From Cohnella ginsengisoli (lineage in GTDB: Bacteria; Bacillota; Bacilli; Paenibacillales; Paenibacillaceae), in the NCBI RefSeq assembly GCF_029525555.1, contig NZ_JAPDHZ010000008.1:558001-622000 (forward strand): a stretch of DNA of 64,000 bases, written 5' to 3'. The notes under the pieces were generated by a model, which saw only the letters and a list, made by a program, of their open reading frames with translations, was not told the origin of the DNA and ran no database searches. Positions 54,944-64,000 of the stretch are shown here, piece by piece (the first letter of the stretch is position 1; every line of letters begins with the position of its first letter). The position numbers were made by a program, and so were the translations under genes.

Positions 54944-56009
54944 CTAGTATTTGAATCGCATAAGCAGCAGCTTGCGAATGCCGATGGTGCTCAGCACGCA
55001 GCCCAGCACGAAGCCGATATCGTAACCGAGCCGCTCGCCGGCGTTAAGCCTGAACAGTTCTGTGCCGAGTAAACCCGCCACCATGGAAACGCAGAGGACG
55101 AAGCCGAATCGCAGGACTATCTCCCCTCTTTTGAAAATCATCAGTTTGCCGTTGTTCTCCGTCAGGTTGCGGCTGTAGGCGAAAAGGCCCCCTGCAAAGC
55201 TGACGATCGTGATTGCCAGCAGAGACAGCGCATTCGTCCACGTAATATCCGGGTACTGCGCGGACGCATAATTGAAAAAATTGAACCATGCCCGGAGCAT
55301 ATCTCCCCACATGACCGGCGAGTAGGAATCGTACCCGCCCTGCCTGGGCATGTAGATGCCATGCGCCTGCAGCGAAAAGTCGAGCAGCTCGACGAACACG
55401 ATCGGGAGCGCGACCAACACCCAGGTGAGGATCGTCTGGGAGGCGACGCTGCCTGTTAACGCCCCGATGAGGAGTGCGCAGGAGTAACCAGCCAGCACAA
55501 CAAGCAACGAATAGCCAAATTGAAAGACGAAATAGTCGACGCGCAAATAGTTCGATGCGGACGAGATGGCCACCACGAAGGCGTCAATCACCGTGTTCAG
55601 CAGAAGCGAGCCTCCGAACAACGAAGCGCCAAGCAGCCACTTGGCCAAAAAAGATCTGTCCGCGCGTATACGGCAGCGAGAATAACAGCTCCTGCGAGCC
55701 ATTGCGCCGCTCCACGCCGAGCTGGACGAGCGCCAGCACGAAGGCCGCCAGCAGCAGCCAATACCGTCCTGCAACTTCGTGTATGCCATTTTCATAGATT
55801 CTATGGATTGGATTGCCCGCGGTACTGAACATATAGTCTTTCACAGACTCCCGCGTCCAGCCGCTCCATAACCATCGGTTCATTCGCGGCAATCCCAGCG
55901 TGAGGAAGTGCACGATCGGCACCGCAAAAATAAACAGCCGCGCTTGCGCATATTCTCTGCCGAGAAGCGGACGCATTCTCTTCAGCCAGGCAATGGCATT
56001 ATCCCTCAT
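54944..56009 (-). CDS. ABC transporter permease, Ytr-type (frameshifted)
   Basis: About 354 aa. Six or more membrane helices, including LFIFAVPIVHFLTLGLPRMN, GRYWLLLAAFVLALVQLG and LLNTVIDAFVVAISS, and the family motif ELLFSLPYTRGQIF after the second helix. An A6 run (55647-55652) breaks the frame at that motif; one fewer base gives QIFLAKWLLGAS. GGAGGT precedes the ATG at 56009, which overlaps the ATPase gene by 11 bp. It probably exports or extracts a membrane-active compound. Confidence 0.85.
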
Positions 56010-56883
56010 CCGACTCACCTCCAAGCTTCCACACGTACAGATCCTCCAAACGGACGGGCAGTGGCTCCATGAGCAGCGGCATCATCGCCTCCAGCTCGGC
56101 GACGGCGACACTGCCGGGAGCGCCGTTCAACAGCAGCGTATACACGCGGCCGATATGATCGAGCACTCGCACGTCGGGGGAGGACAGCCACGCTTCGGGC
56201 ACTTCGCCCTGAAAGACGACCTGCAGCTTCGTAACGATGCCCTCGGCGGCACCTTCCGAGTCATGCGTCTCCACGCTGCCCGATCTCATCAGCAGGATCG
56301 TATCGGTCATCCGCTCCAGCTCCTCCAGCAGATGCGACGAGACGATGAGCGACATGCCGTCCGCTGCCGCTTCCATCAGCAAGGTGAGCACCTGCTTTTT
56401 GGCGATCGGATCGATGCCGTTGGTCGGCTCGTCCAGCAGCACGAGCTTCGCGCGCGTAGACAAGCCCAGCGCCGTGCTGAACATCATCCGCATGCCTTTG
56501 GAGAAGCGGCGGATGTTGCGGTCGAGCGGCAGACCAAACCGATTCATCGTATCTTTAAAGTAGGCAGGATCGAATCGCGGATAGATCTGACTGAACATAT
56601 ACGCGGCCCCCCATCCCGTATACCCGTACCAAGCTTCCGGCGTGTCCGGAATGAACACCAGCTCGCGCTTGACCTCCGGCTCCTGGTGGACGGATCTGCC
56701 TTCGAACAGCACCTCTCCGCCGTCGGGGTCGAGGATGCCGGACATCACCTTGAGAAGCGTGGTTTTGCCGGCGCCGTTGCGCCCGATCAAACCGGCTACC
56801 CGGCCCTCTCCGAGCTCGAAGCTTACGTTTGTCAGCACCGATTTGCCGTCAATCTTCTTGCGTAGATGGCTCGCCTCAAGCAT
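55999..56883 (-). CDS. ABC transporter ATP-binding protein, YtrB-like
   Basis: 294 aa. Walker A GRNGAGKT, signature FSKGMRMM (in place of LSGGQ, usual for this group), Walker B KLVLLDEPTNGID, and H-loop VSSHLLEEL. It starts 8 bp inside the end of the regulator gene. The set GntR-ATPase-permease matches the beginning of ytrABCDEF operons, which respond to wall-active antibiotics; here only one ATPase and one permease remain. Confidence 0.9.
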   Translation of the reverse strand: MLEASHLRKKIDGKSVLTNVSFELGEGRVAGLIGRNGAGKTTLLKVMSGILDPDGGEVLFEGRSVHQEPEVKRELVFIPDTPEAWYGYTGWGAAYMFSQIYPRFDPAYFKDTMNRFGLPLDRNIRRFSKGMRMMFSTALGLSTRAKLVLLDEPTNGIDPIAKKQVLTLLMEAAADGMSLIVSSHLLEELERMTDTILLMRSGSVETHDSEGAAEGIVTKLQVVFQGEVPEAWLSSPDVRVLDHIGRVYTLLLNGAPGSVAVAELEAMMPLLMEPLPVRLEDLYVWKLGGESDEG

Positions 56884-57268
56884 CTCGATCCCTCCCGTAC
56901 TCTTGCATTTCTTCCGTCAGCCATGCCTGGAGACGGTCGCTTCCGATGCCCAGATGATGGGCCTCGACCGCGATGCGTCGCAGCTCGGCGCGCAGACGCA
57001 GCAGCCGCTCCCGCTCCATGCCGGGCTCCTCCGCGGCCTTCGTCACGAATGCGCCTTTGCCCCGCAGCGACACGATGACTCCTTGGCGTTCGAGCTCTTG
57101 GTACGACTTGGCCACCGTATTGTGGTTGACGAGCAGCGTCGCCGACAGCTCTCGTACCGAGGGGATCCGATCGCCCTCCGCCAGACCTCCCTTCGCGATC
57201 AGCGCTTTGAAGCTCTGCACGATCTGCTCGTAGATCGGCGTCGGACTCCTCTCATCGATTCGTATCAT
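56876..57268 (-). CDS. GntR family regulator, YtrA subfamily
   Basis: 130 aa. Winged helix in IYEQIVQSFKALIAKGGLAE, then RIPSVRELSATLLVNHNTVA and QELERQGVIVSLRGKGAFV. The short helical tail identifies the YtrA subgroup, which has no large ligand domain. It is the first gene of the operon and a matching operator lies just upstream, so it is very likely an autorepressor. Confidence 0.93.
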   Translation of the reverse strand: MIRIDERSPTPIYEQIVQSFKALIAKGGLAEGDRIPSVRELSATLLVNHNTVAKSYQELERQGVIVSLRGKGAFVTKAAEEPGMERERLLRLRAELRRIAVEAHHLGIGSDRLQAWLTEEMQEYGRDRDA

Positions 57269-57293
57269 AAGGCAAAAGGGTCAGCTCCTTTTA

Positions 57294-57318
57294 TGTGTAC
57301 CACTTCAACTAGTACACA
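57294..57318. promoter_or_regulatory. YtrA-type operator
   Basis: TGTGTAC (57294-57300) and GTACACA (57312-57318) are perfect inverted arms. Counting from GTGTA to TACAC the gap is 13 bp, the spacing known for YtrA (AGTGTA-N13-TACACT). It lies 26 bp upstream of the regulator start. Confidence 0.78.
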
Positions 57319-57362
57319 TTATACAATTTCAGGCATTCCCATGCAAACCATTTTTCGGAAAT

Positions 57363-57408
57363 AAAAAAAGCTCCCCCGCCGATCCGCGAGGGGAGGGCAA
57401 GAGAGCTT
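57363..57408 (-). terminator. Terminator of purA
   Basis: On the minus strand AAGCTC and GAGCTT close a stem with inner CCTCCCCTCGC/GCGGGGG pairing, followed by TTTTTTTATTT. It is about 40 bp after the purA stop. Confidence 0.85.
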
Positions 57409-57445
57409 GAGATAATCTAAGGTCTATGGGTAGCTATGCTTTCGA

Positions 57446-58732
57446 TTAAGCGTAGATCTCCGTAACTTGGTTCGTCTGCTCGCGATTGCGGCCGACGGAG
57501 AAGATCGCGATCGGGATGCCGGTCAGCTCGGAGACGCGCTGCACGTAGCGGCGGGTGTTCTCCGGCAGATCCTCGAGCGTCTTGGCGCCGGTAATGTCTT
57601 CGCTCCAGCCCGGGAGCTCCTCGTAGACGGCTTCGCACTCGGCGAGCATCTTGAGGTTGGCCGGGTAGTGCTCGATCAGCTGGCCGCGATAGTTGTAGGC
57701 GGTGCAGATCTTCACCGTCTCGAGGCCGCTAAGAACGTCGAGCGAGTTCAGCGACAGGCCGGTGATGCCGCTCACGCGGCGGGCGTGACGGACGACGACG
57801 CTGTCGAACCAGCCGACGCGGCGCGGACGGCCCGTGACGGTGCCGTACTCGTGGCCTTTGTCGCGGATCCACTGGCCGAGATCGTCATGCAGCTCGGTCG
57901 GGAACGGACCGTCGCCGACGCGCGTCGTGTAGGCCTTGGCTACGCCGATGACTTGCTGAATCTTGGAAGGGCCGACGCCCGAGCCGATGCATACGCCGCC
58001 TGCGGACGGATTGGAGCTCGTCACGAACGGATACGTGCCTTGGTCGATATCGAGCATGACGCCCTGGGCGCCCTCGAACAACACCTTCTGGCCGGCGTCG
58101 ATCGCGTCGTTCAGCACGACGGACGTGTCGGTCACGAGCGGGCGCAGCACCTCGGCGAGCTCGAGGTAATCGGCGATGATCTGCTCGGCGTCCAGCTTGT
58201 CGCCGCCGTACATTTGCTCGATGACTTGATTCTTCTCCGCTACGAGACGGCGCGTCTTGAGCGTGAACTCTTCGGCATCCATCAGGTCGGCGATGCGAAT
58301 GCCGTTGCGCGCGGCCTTGTCCATGTAGCAAGGCCCGATGCCCTTGCGCGTCGTGCCGATCTTGTTGTCGGCCTTGCGGTCCTCTTCGAGCGCGTCGAGC
58401 ACGAGGTGGTACGGCATGATGACGTGCGCACGGTCGCTGATGCGCAGATTGTCCGTGCTGAAGCCGTTGTCGCGAATATATTGGAGTTCTTCCACCAACG
58501 CGGCCGGATTGATAACCATGCCGTTGCCGATGACGCATACTTTGTTTTCGTTAAAAATGCCGGAAGGAATCATCGTCAGCTTATACTTTTTGTTTTGAAT
58601 GAGGATCGTATGTCCGGCATTGTTGCCCCCCTGATAGCGGGCGACGACGTCTGCCTTTTCCGCCAGGAAGTCCGTGATCTTGCCTTTGCCTTCGTCTCCC
58701 CACTGCGTTCCTACAACAACTACTGTAGACAA
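57446..58732 (-). CDS. purA: Adenylosuccinate synthase
   Basis: 428 aa. It joins IMP and aspartate using GTP, the first step from IMP to AMP. Signatures: VVVVGTQWGDEGKGKITDFL, QGGNNAGHTI and GIGPCYMDKAARNG, and a final TGRPRRVGWFDSVVVRHA. It starts with TTG (58732) after GGAGGG at the correct distance. It is on the same strand as dnaC but separated from it by a terminator. Confidence 0.97.
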   Translation of the reverse strand: MSTVVVVGTQWGDEGKGKITDFLAEKADVVARYQGGNNAGHTILIQNKKYKLTMIPSGIFNENKVCVIGNGMVINPAALVEELQYIRDNGFSTDNLRISDRAHVIMPYHLVLDALEEDRKADNKIGTTRKGIGPCYMDKAARNGIRIADLMDAEEFTLKTRRLVAEKNQVIEQMYGGDKLDAEQIIADYLELAEVLRPLVTDTSVVLNDAIDAGQKVLFEGAQGVMLDIDQGTYPFVTSSNPSAGGVCIGSGVGPSKIQQVIGVAKAYTTRVGDGPFPTELHDDLGQWIRDKGHEYGTVTGRPRRVGWFDSVVVRHARRVSGITGLSLNSLDVLSGLETVKICTAYNYRGQLIEHYPANLKMLAECEAVYEELPGWSEDITGAKTLEDLPENTRRYVQRVSELTGIPIAIFSVGRNREQTNQVTEIYA

Positions 58733-58932
58733 TGCAATCCCTCCATCCGGCGTATCGGCGCTTGGCCAGCCGGCATGATTAGTGCCGCCCGCACGGATGC
58801 GAGGATGCCGAGGGCGCCGACTTCGAGCGCACGCGACAACGCACCGGGAAGAGTCCTCTCCCCCGATGGACGGCAAATGGCCGCTATCGCGGCATTGTCT
58901 GAGTTTAGCAAGCTAAAGCGTTCAAGTCAAAT

Positions 58933-58975
58933 AAAAAAACCGAACGATCCGGATGGGGCACCCGTGATCGTTCGG
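58933..58975 (-). terminator. Terminator of dnaC
   Basis: On the minus strand CCGAACGATC (complement at 58966-58975) and GATCGTTCGG form a 10-bp stem followed by seven T. It lies about 20 bp beyond the dnaC stop. Confidence 0.92.
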
Positions 58976-58995
58976 AAATGTTCGGATTTTCGCCA

Positions 58996-60373
58996 TCAGG
59001 AAGCGCTGCCGACCATCGCTTCCCCGTGCGCCCGGTCCAGACTGACGAACTTGTTGAAGTTCTTCAGGAAGACGAGCTCTACGGTGCCGACGGGCCCGTT
59101 ACGCTGCTTGGCGATGATGATTTCGATGATGTTCTTTTTCTCGGTATCGTGGTTGTAGTAGTCGTCCCGGTACAAGAACGCGACGATGTCGGCGTCCTGC
59201 TCGATCGATCCCGATTCCCGAAGGTCGGACATCATCGGACGCTTGTCCTGCCGCTGCTCGACCCCCCCGCGACAGCTGCGACAGCGCGATGACCGGCACT
59301 TCGAGTTCACGGGCGATCTGCTTGAGCGTACGCGAGATCTCGGAGACTTCCTGCTGCCGGTTCTCCCCGGCTTTGCCGCGGCCCTGGATGAGCTGCAGGT
59401 AGTCGATCAGGATCATGCCGAGCCCTTTTTCCTTCTTGAGACGGCGGCATTTGGCCCGAAGCTCCGCTACAGTAATGCCCGGCGTATCGTCGATATATAC
59501 TTGCGCCTCGGACAGCGAGCCGATTGCCATCGAGAGCTTTTCCCAGTCGTCGCCTTCGAGGAAGCCGGTTCGCATGCGCCCGGCGTCCACGTTAGACTCC
59601 GCGCAGATCATCCGCTGGACGAGCTGCGCGGCCGACATCTCGAGACTGAAGATCGCGACCGTCTCCTGCGCGCGCACCGCCACGTTCTGGGCGATGTTGA
59701 GCGCGAAGGCAGTCTTGCCGACCGAAGGACGGGCGGCGACGATGATCAGGTCATTGCGCTGGAAGCCGGACGTCATCTTGTCCAAGTCGATGAATCCGCT
59801 CGGGATGCCCGTGGTGCCGCCCTTGTGGTTGAATAGGAACTCGACTCGTTCGAACACGTCCATGAGTACGTCGCGGATGCTGATGAAGCCGTGCGCCGCG
59901 CGGCGGTTGGATAGCTCCATGATGCGCGCCTCGGCGTCGTTCAGCAGCGCGCCGACGTCGTCCTCGGAGGCGTAGCCGCTGGAGACGATCTGCGTCGCCG
60001 TGCGGATGAGCCGGCGCAGCATCGCCTTCTCCTCGACGATCTGCGCGTAGTAGTCCACGTTGGCTGCCGTCGGTACGGCGCTCGCCAGCTTAGCGAGATA
60101 CGAGACGCTGCCGACTTCCTCCAATTGGCCGCGGTCGCGCAGCGTCGCGGTGATCGTGATGAGGTCCATCGGCTGGTTGTCCTCGTTCAGGTCGACCATC
60201 GCCTCGAAAATCCGTTGATGCGCGACGCTGTAGAAGTCCTCGGTGTTCAGCCGCTCCATCGCCGTGATAAGCGCTTCGGACTCGAGCAAGATCGCGCCGA
60301 GTACCGCCTGCTCCGCTTCGAGGTTCTGAGGCGGTACGCGATCGAACGTCAGTTGATCGCCCCGTTCGCTCAT
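58996..60373 (-). CDS. dnaC: Replicative DNA helicase DnaC (DnaB type, frameshifted)
   Basis: About 458 aa. N-domain: VPPQNLEAEQAVLGAILLES. RecA-like core: Walker A ARPSVGKTAFALNIA, Walker B MILIDYLQLI, and arginine-finger region GSIEQDADIVAFLYRDDYYN. It unwinds DNA at the replication fork. A run of seven C (59262-59268) breaks the frame after ALSQLSRG; one fewer base reads straight on to VEQRQDKRPMMSDLRESG. The gene is essential, so the break cannot be real loss of function. It starts 5 bp after rplI. Confidence 0.95.
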
Positions 60374-60377
60374 GCCG

Positions 60378-60821
60378 TCACTCCTCCGTGACCTGCACGT
60401 TCAGCGTACCCTTGACGTCCGGGTACAGCTTGAGCGGCACCTGGGTGACGCCGAGCGTGCGGATCGGTTCGTCCAGCTCGATCTTGCGCTTGTCGATCGT
60501 GATCTTCTGCTTCTCGAGCGCTTCGGCGATCTGCTTGCTCGTGATGGCGCCGAACAGGCGTCCGCCTTCGCCGGCCTTCGCCTTGATGACGACGGTCATC
60601 TCGCCGAGCTTGGCCGCGAGCGCCTTCGCGTCTTCCTTCTCCTGCATCTTTTTCTTGTCGACGGATGCCTGGATCTGATCGAGCGTCTTCTTGGCGCCGT
60701 CGGTCGCGATCTGCACGTAGCCCTTCGGCAGCAAGAAGTTGCGCGCGTAGCCTTCCGACACTTCCTTGACTTGGCCCTTCTTGCCTTGACCCTTGACGTC
60801 CTGCAGGAAAATTACTTTCAT
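60378..60821 (-). CDS. rplI: 50S ribosomal protein L9
   Basis: 147 aa, full length. N-terminal domain MKVIFLQDVKGQGKKGQVKE then GYARNFLLPKG; long helix to residue 75; C-domain GRLFGAITSKQIAEALEKQK. It binds 23S rRNA near the L1 stalk base. Next to gdpP and dnaC, as in all Bacillales. Confidence 0.98.
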   Translation of the reverse strand: MKVIFLQDVKGQGKKGQVKEVSEGYARNFLLPKGYVQIATDGAKKTLDQIQASVDKKKMQEKEDAKALAAKLGEMTVVIKAKAGEGGRLFGAITSKQIAEALEKQKITIDKRKIELDEPIRTLGVTQVPLKLYPDVKGTLNVQVTEE

Positions 60822-60851
60822 TCGAAAAGACCCTCTTCCCCGTTAATATCG

Positions 60852-62789
60852 TTAAGCACTTTTTTTAAGCTTCGATGCGACTTCTTGGACGGTGCCCTGC
60901 ACCTGGCAGGCCGCGTTCGTCAGATGGCCGCCTCCGCCGAGACGCTCCATGACGACCTGCACGTTCATCTGCCCGAGCGAACGGGCGCTGACGCCAACCG
61001 TGCCGTCCGGACGCTGGGCGATGACGAACGATGCCTTGATGCCCGTCATATTAAGCAGCGTATCGGCCGACTGCGCGATCAATAGCTGCGGCACCGGCTT
61101 CGCCGGATCGGCGACCGCGATCGCGATATAGTCGTAGTACGTCTCCGCGTTGCGGATGATCTCCGCCTTCTTGATGTATTCTTCCAGGTCTTCCTTGAGC
61201 ATTTTCTGAATTAACGCCGGATCGGCGCCGTTGCGGCGGAGGAACGAAGCCGCTTCGAACGTCCGCGAGCCGGTGCGCATCGCGAAGCTCTTGGTATCGA
61301 CCGTGATGCCGGCGAGCAGCGCCGTCGCCTCGCGCACGTCGAGGACGATGCGTTCGTGGATATACTGGAGCAGTTCGGTAACGAGCTCGCAGGTCGAGGA
61401 AGCGTACGGCTCCATGTAGACGAGCACCGCGTCCTCGATGAATTCCTCGCTGCGCCTGTGGTGGTCGACGATGACGATCCGATCCGTCTGCTGGAGCAGC
61501 TTGGGCTCGGCGACCATCGACGCCCGGTGCGTGTCGACGACGACCGCCAGCGAACGCTTGCCGGTGAGCTGCGAAGCCTGCTCGGGCGTGATGAAGCGGC
61601 GGATCAGCTTTTCGTCTTCCTTGAGCATATGCATCATTCGCTGAATGGCGGGATTCACGCCTTCGAGCACGATGAAGGCTTCCTTGCCGACGTGCTGCGC
61701 CGCCTTGAGCACCCCGATGGCCGCGCCGATCGAATCCATATCGGGCATGCGGTGCCCCATGATGATGATATGGTCGCTCTCCTTCATGAGATCGCGCAGC
61801 GCATGCGAGATGACGCGCGCACGTACGCGCGTGCGCTTCTCCACGGCGTTGCTCTTGCCGCCGTAGAAGCTCTGCCGCTGGCCGAACTTGACCACCGCCT
61901 GGTCGCCGCCGCGACCGAGCGCGATATCGAGGCTGCCCTGCGCGAGCTGGCCTAGCTCCGCGATGTTGTCCGCGCCCGAGGCGAAGCCGATCGACAGCGT
62001 CATCGGCAGCTTCAGGTTCATCGTGATCTCGCGCACCTCGTCGAGCAGCTCGAACCGGGATTGCTCCAGCAGCTTGAGCGCCGCCTGGTTCGCGATGACC
62101 ATATATTTGTCTGACGACAGCCGTCGCAAGAACAAGCCGTACTTTTGCGCCCACTCGTTGATCTCGCCCGTCACCTTGGACAGCATAAGCGCCCGCTGCT
62201 GTTCGTCCATGCCCTGGGCGACTTCTTCGAGATTGTCCATCATGACGATGCCGATGGCGAGCTTTTCGTCCTCGTAGCGCTTCGAGAGCGTCCAGTGATC
62301 GGTCACGTCCGTGACGAACAGCATGCGCTCCGTCGGGCGGAACAGGAGTTCATACACCCGGCCGTTCAGCGTCGTCTCCCACCGGCCCAGCGTCTTGTCT
62401 TTTTCCTTCGCTTGCTGGATGCCGGGGAACAGCTCCGACAGCGGCGCGCCGACAGCGGACGTTCGCTCCATGACGCTGGATATGAAGCCGTTGTGCCATT
62501 CGACCTCGCGGTCTTCGTTATAAAGAATAATACCGAAAGGCAATCCTCCGACGACCTCCGTGCCGACGCCCCGGATGCGGGAGGACAGCGTCAGCACGTA
62601 GTCGTTCCATTCCTTGCGAAAAGCCCGCTCGGCGAGCAGCGAGAAGACGCCGACGGCGCCTCCCGCCACCAGTGCGACGATCCCCAGGGGCCAGTAGAAC
62701 CAGGTCAGCGCGGCCGTGAGCAAGAAGATAAGAGCGAGCGCCCAGACATTGTGCATGCCGTGCCACCGCTGAACGAGAAATTTGGGCAT
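60852..62789 (-). CDS. gdpP: c-di-AMP phosphodiesterase GdpP
   Basis: 645 aa. Two membrane helices (about 15-55), a PAS-like haem/ligand domain (about 75-150), a degenerate GGDEF domain (170-300), then DHH (IIIMGHRMPDMDSIGAAIGV; VVVDTHRASM; IVDHHRRSEEF) and DHHA1 (MERLGGGGHLTNAACQ). All metal-binding residues are present. It degrades c-di-AMP, the messenger for K+ and wall homeostasis, and gives context to the RCK_C protein at 40.7 kb. Confidence 0.96.
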   Translation of the reverse strand: MPKFLVQRWHGMHNVWALALIFLLTAALTWFYWPLGIVALVAGGAVGVFSLLAERAFRKEWNDYVLTLSSRIRGVGTEVVGGLPFGIILYNEDREVEWHNGFISSVMERTSAVGAPLSELFPGIQQAKEKDKTLGRWETTLNGRVYELLFRPTERMLFVTDVTDHWTLSKRYEDEKLAIGIVMMDNLEEVAQGMDEQQRALMLSKVTGEINEWAQKYGLFLRRLSSDKYMVIANQAALKLLEQSRFELLDEVREITMNLKLPMTLSIGFASGADNIAELGQLAQGSLDIALGRGGDQAVVKFGQRQSFYGGKSNAVEKRTRVRARVISHALRDLMKESDHIIIMGHRMPDMDSIGAAIGVLKAAQHVGKEAFIVLEGVNPAIQRMMHMLKEDEKLIRRFITPEQASQLTGKRSLAVVVDTHRASMVAEPKLLQQTDRIVIVDHHRRSEEFIEDAVLVYMEPYASSTCELVTELLQYIHERIVLDVREATALLAGITVDTKSFAMRTGSRTFEAASFLRRNGADPALIQKMLKEDLEEYIKKAEIIRNAETYYDYIAIAVADPAKPVPQLLIAQSADTLLNMTGIKASFVIAQRPDGTVGVSARSLGQMNVQVVMERLGGGGHLTNAACQVQGTVQEVASKLKKSA

Positions 62790-62804
62790 TGTGGCTTCGC
62801 TCCC

Positions 62805-63710
62805 CTACTTCTTGTCAAAATAACGGCGCAGCGGAAACGCCGTATCCAGCAGACCGATCAAATACAACGGTTGAATGAGAAACAACGGGATCGCGATCAA
62901 GACGGGTACGACATTCGACCATTTCTTCTGATGCGCTAAGTAAAAGAAGAACGCGAGCGCCTGAATGCGGAACAAGAAGTCCAGAACGGGTACCGCATTG
63001 TCCGAAGCTACCGCCCAGAAATTGGAGCTGTTCGCTGGCATGGTAAACTGGATGATCCAGACAATCACGTACAGCAGCACCGTGCTCTTGGGCAGCATCC
63101 AGCTGCGCATCGGCGTCAGCGCGGGCACGACGATGCCCGACCAGGCGAGCACCCTGCGGGAGATGCCGTGCGTAATGATCGCCAGCAGGAACGAGCAAAG
63201 CATAAGCAGCATCGGCAGCAGGCGCACGACGGCCTCGCCGAACGCCTGTGCGGTGCCGGTCCAGTCCCCCGTCAGCATGTTGCTTGCCTGTAGCTCCTGG
63301 ATGCGCTCGTCCAGAAAGGACGCGAGCTGCGCAGTAAAGTCAATGTCGTATTGGATCGAGAACAGCGTAAGCTCCGTCACCAGCTGCGCGAGCAGGATGA
63401 TGAAGCCTACCGTGACGACTGTTTTAGCGGCAACCCGCTTTTTGTATAAATGCCCCATGACGATCGAAGGCACGAGAAAGAAAAACCCGAACGTAAGCGC
63501 CAGCGCACCGGAGCTGCCGAGGATGAGGAAGGCCAGCACGGCGATGCCAGCGATATGGACGGCAAACGAAACGGGCCGCAGCATCGTATAGAGCACGACC
63601 ATCGGCGTCATCAACAAAAATATCGTAATACCGCTTAACGGGGTAGCGACGCTGAGCAGCATCAGCAGCGCCACGGCACTCCAGGCCAGCGACTTCAAGG
63701 CCGTGTTCAA
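62805..63710 (-). CDS. yybS: YybS family (DUF2232) membrane protein
   Basis: 301 aa with about eight membrane helices, starting MNTALKSLAWSAVALLMLLS from a TTG (63710) with GAGGTG upstream. The block KKRVAAKTVVTVGFIILLAQ is typical of YybS. It is always next to gdpP, but its role is unknown; a permease-like function has been suggested. It is 15 bp from gdpP and clearly in its operon. Confidence 0.93.
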   Translation of the reverse strand: MNTALKSLAWSAVALLMLLSVATPLSGITIFLLMTPMVVLYTMLRPVSFAVHIAGIAVLAFLILGSSGALALTFGFFFLVPSIVMGHLYKKRVAAKTVVTVGFIILLAQLVTELTLFSIQYDIDFTAQLASFLDERIQELQASNMLTGDWTGTAQAFGEAVVRLLPMLLMLCSFLLAIITHGISRRVLAWSGIVVPALTPMRSWMLPKSTVLLYVIVWIIQFTMPANSSNFWAVASDNAVPVLDFLFRIQALAFFFYLAHQKKWSNVVPVLIAIPLFLIQPLYLIGLLDTAFPLRRYFDKK

Positions 63711-63717
63711 CGAGTTT

Positions 63718-64000
63718 TCACCTCTTGCGAATGTGTTCTTCCAGCGCCGAGAGGTCGCGGTACTGATCCTCCAGCTGATGTCCCTCCTGCTTCAGGCGGC
63801 TAAGCTTGTCTTCGACCGCCTTGTCGAGGTCGCGGTAAGAGATACCCAGCCGGCGGCCAAGGATGTACGCGCTCGCGATGAGCCCGGACAGACTGTCCGT
63901 GATGCGAGCGGTGCTGCCTTCCCACATGGCCTTGAACAGACGGGATACCTGGTCCAGCACCTCGCTCTTAAGCCATTCGATAGACCGGGCTCTCCCGGCG
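63718..64000 (-). CDS. MazG-like family protein (5' end outside the window)
   Basis: The frame is open to the end of the window: SIEWLKSEVLDQVSRLFKAM, then GLIASAYILGRRLGISYRDL and a charged tail. This matches small all-alpha MazG-like proteins that precede yybS in Bacilli. The Glu cluster of active MazG pyrophosphatases is not evident in the part seen, so activity is uncertain. A GTG at 63960 is not the true start because the family similarity extends upstream of it. Confidence 0.8.
   Translation of the reverse strand, partial: AGRARSIEWLKSEVLDQVSRLFKAMWEGSTARITDSLSGLIASAYILGRRLGISYRDLDKAVEDKLSRLKQEGHQLEDQYRDLSALEEHIRKR

Overview
The window looks like GC-rich chromosome from an endospore-forming Firmicute, most probably a Paenibacillaceae member (Cohnella/Paenibacillus type). 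The evidence is a complete gerA-type germination operon, the Bacillales order mazG-like/yybS/gdpP/rplI/dnaC/purA followed by walR/walK/walH/walI/walJ/htrA/CxxH-CxxC, AGGAGG-type ribosome binding sites and frequent TTG starts. No rRNA, tRNA or CRISPR array was seen.

Layout. 1-5.2 kb: start of a serine hydrolase, rlmH, an SRPBCC protein, an SGNH esterase, an amidase and a HAD phosphatase, all on the minus strand. 5.3-7.2 kb: a DUF421 protein and a decayed sugar locus (isomerase remnant and AraC remnant, divergent). 7.2-9.3 kb: a Gln-rich exported protein, YitT, and a ten-copy 51-bp palindromic tandem array. 9.3-18.6 kb: an apparent regulated unit of beta-helix lipoprotein, DUF4956 membrane protein and VTC-domain protein, divergent from a two-component system and a very large hybrid kinase. 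18.6-19.4 kb: two more repeat families with a 51-53-bp period. 19.4-32.4 kb: Bax-inhibitor protein, diguanylate cyclase, thrC, a secreted internally duplicated protein, gerA operon and small regulators or enzymes. 32.4-42.9 kb: DEAD-box helicase, uppP, GNAT, the bmrCD heterodimeric exporter with its own leader peptide and attenuator, and an RCK_C/CorA-like membrane pair. 43.2-44.1 kb: a degenerate IS1595-type transposase gene with a LexA-like box. 44.4-53.7 kb: the WalRK cell-wall regulon core. 53.8-57.3 kb: an acidic membrane protein and a ytrAB-like regulator/ABC operon. 57.4-64 kb: purA, dnaC, rplI, gdpP, yybS and a MazG-like protein.

How the genes fit together. WalRK with WalH/I/J, HtrA and the M23 peptidase form a cell-envelope module, and UppP supplies its lipid carrier. 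GdpP tunes c-di-AMP beside the replication and translation genes dnaC and rplI. The VTC/DUF4956/beta-helix operon and the adjacent kinase/regulator pair carry matching direct-repeat operators in divergent orientation, so they are probably one regulated envelope or polymer system of unknown function. This is the best candidate here for an undescribed system. The families of short-period intergenic repeats are the other candidate.

Caution. Fifteen reading-frame breaks in otherwise intact genes (including walR, walK and dnaC) sit on homopolymers of six to eight bases, and each is repaired by removing one base. I treat these as probable sequence errors and annotate the genes through them.
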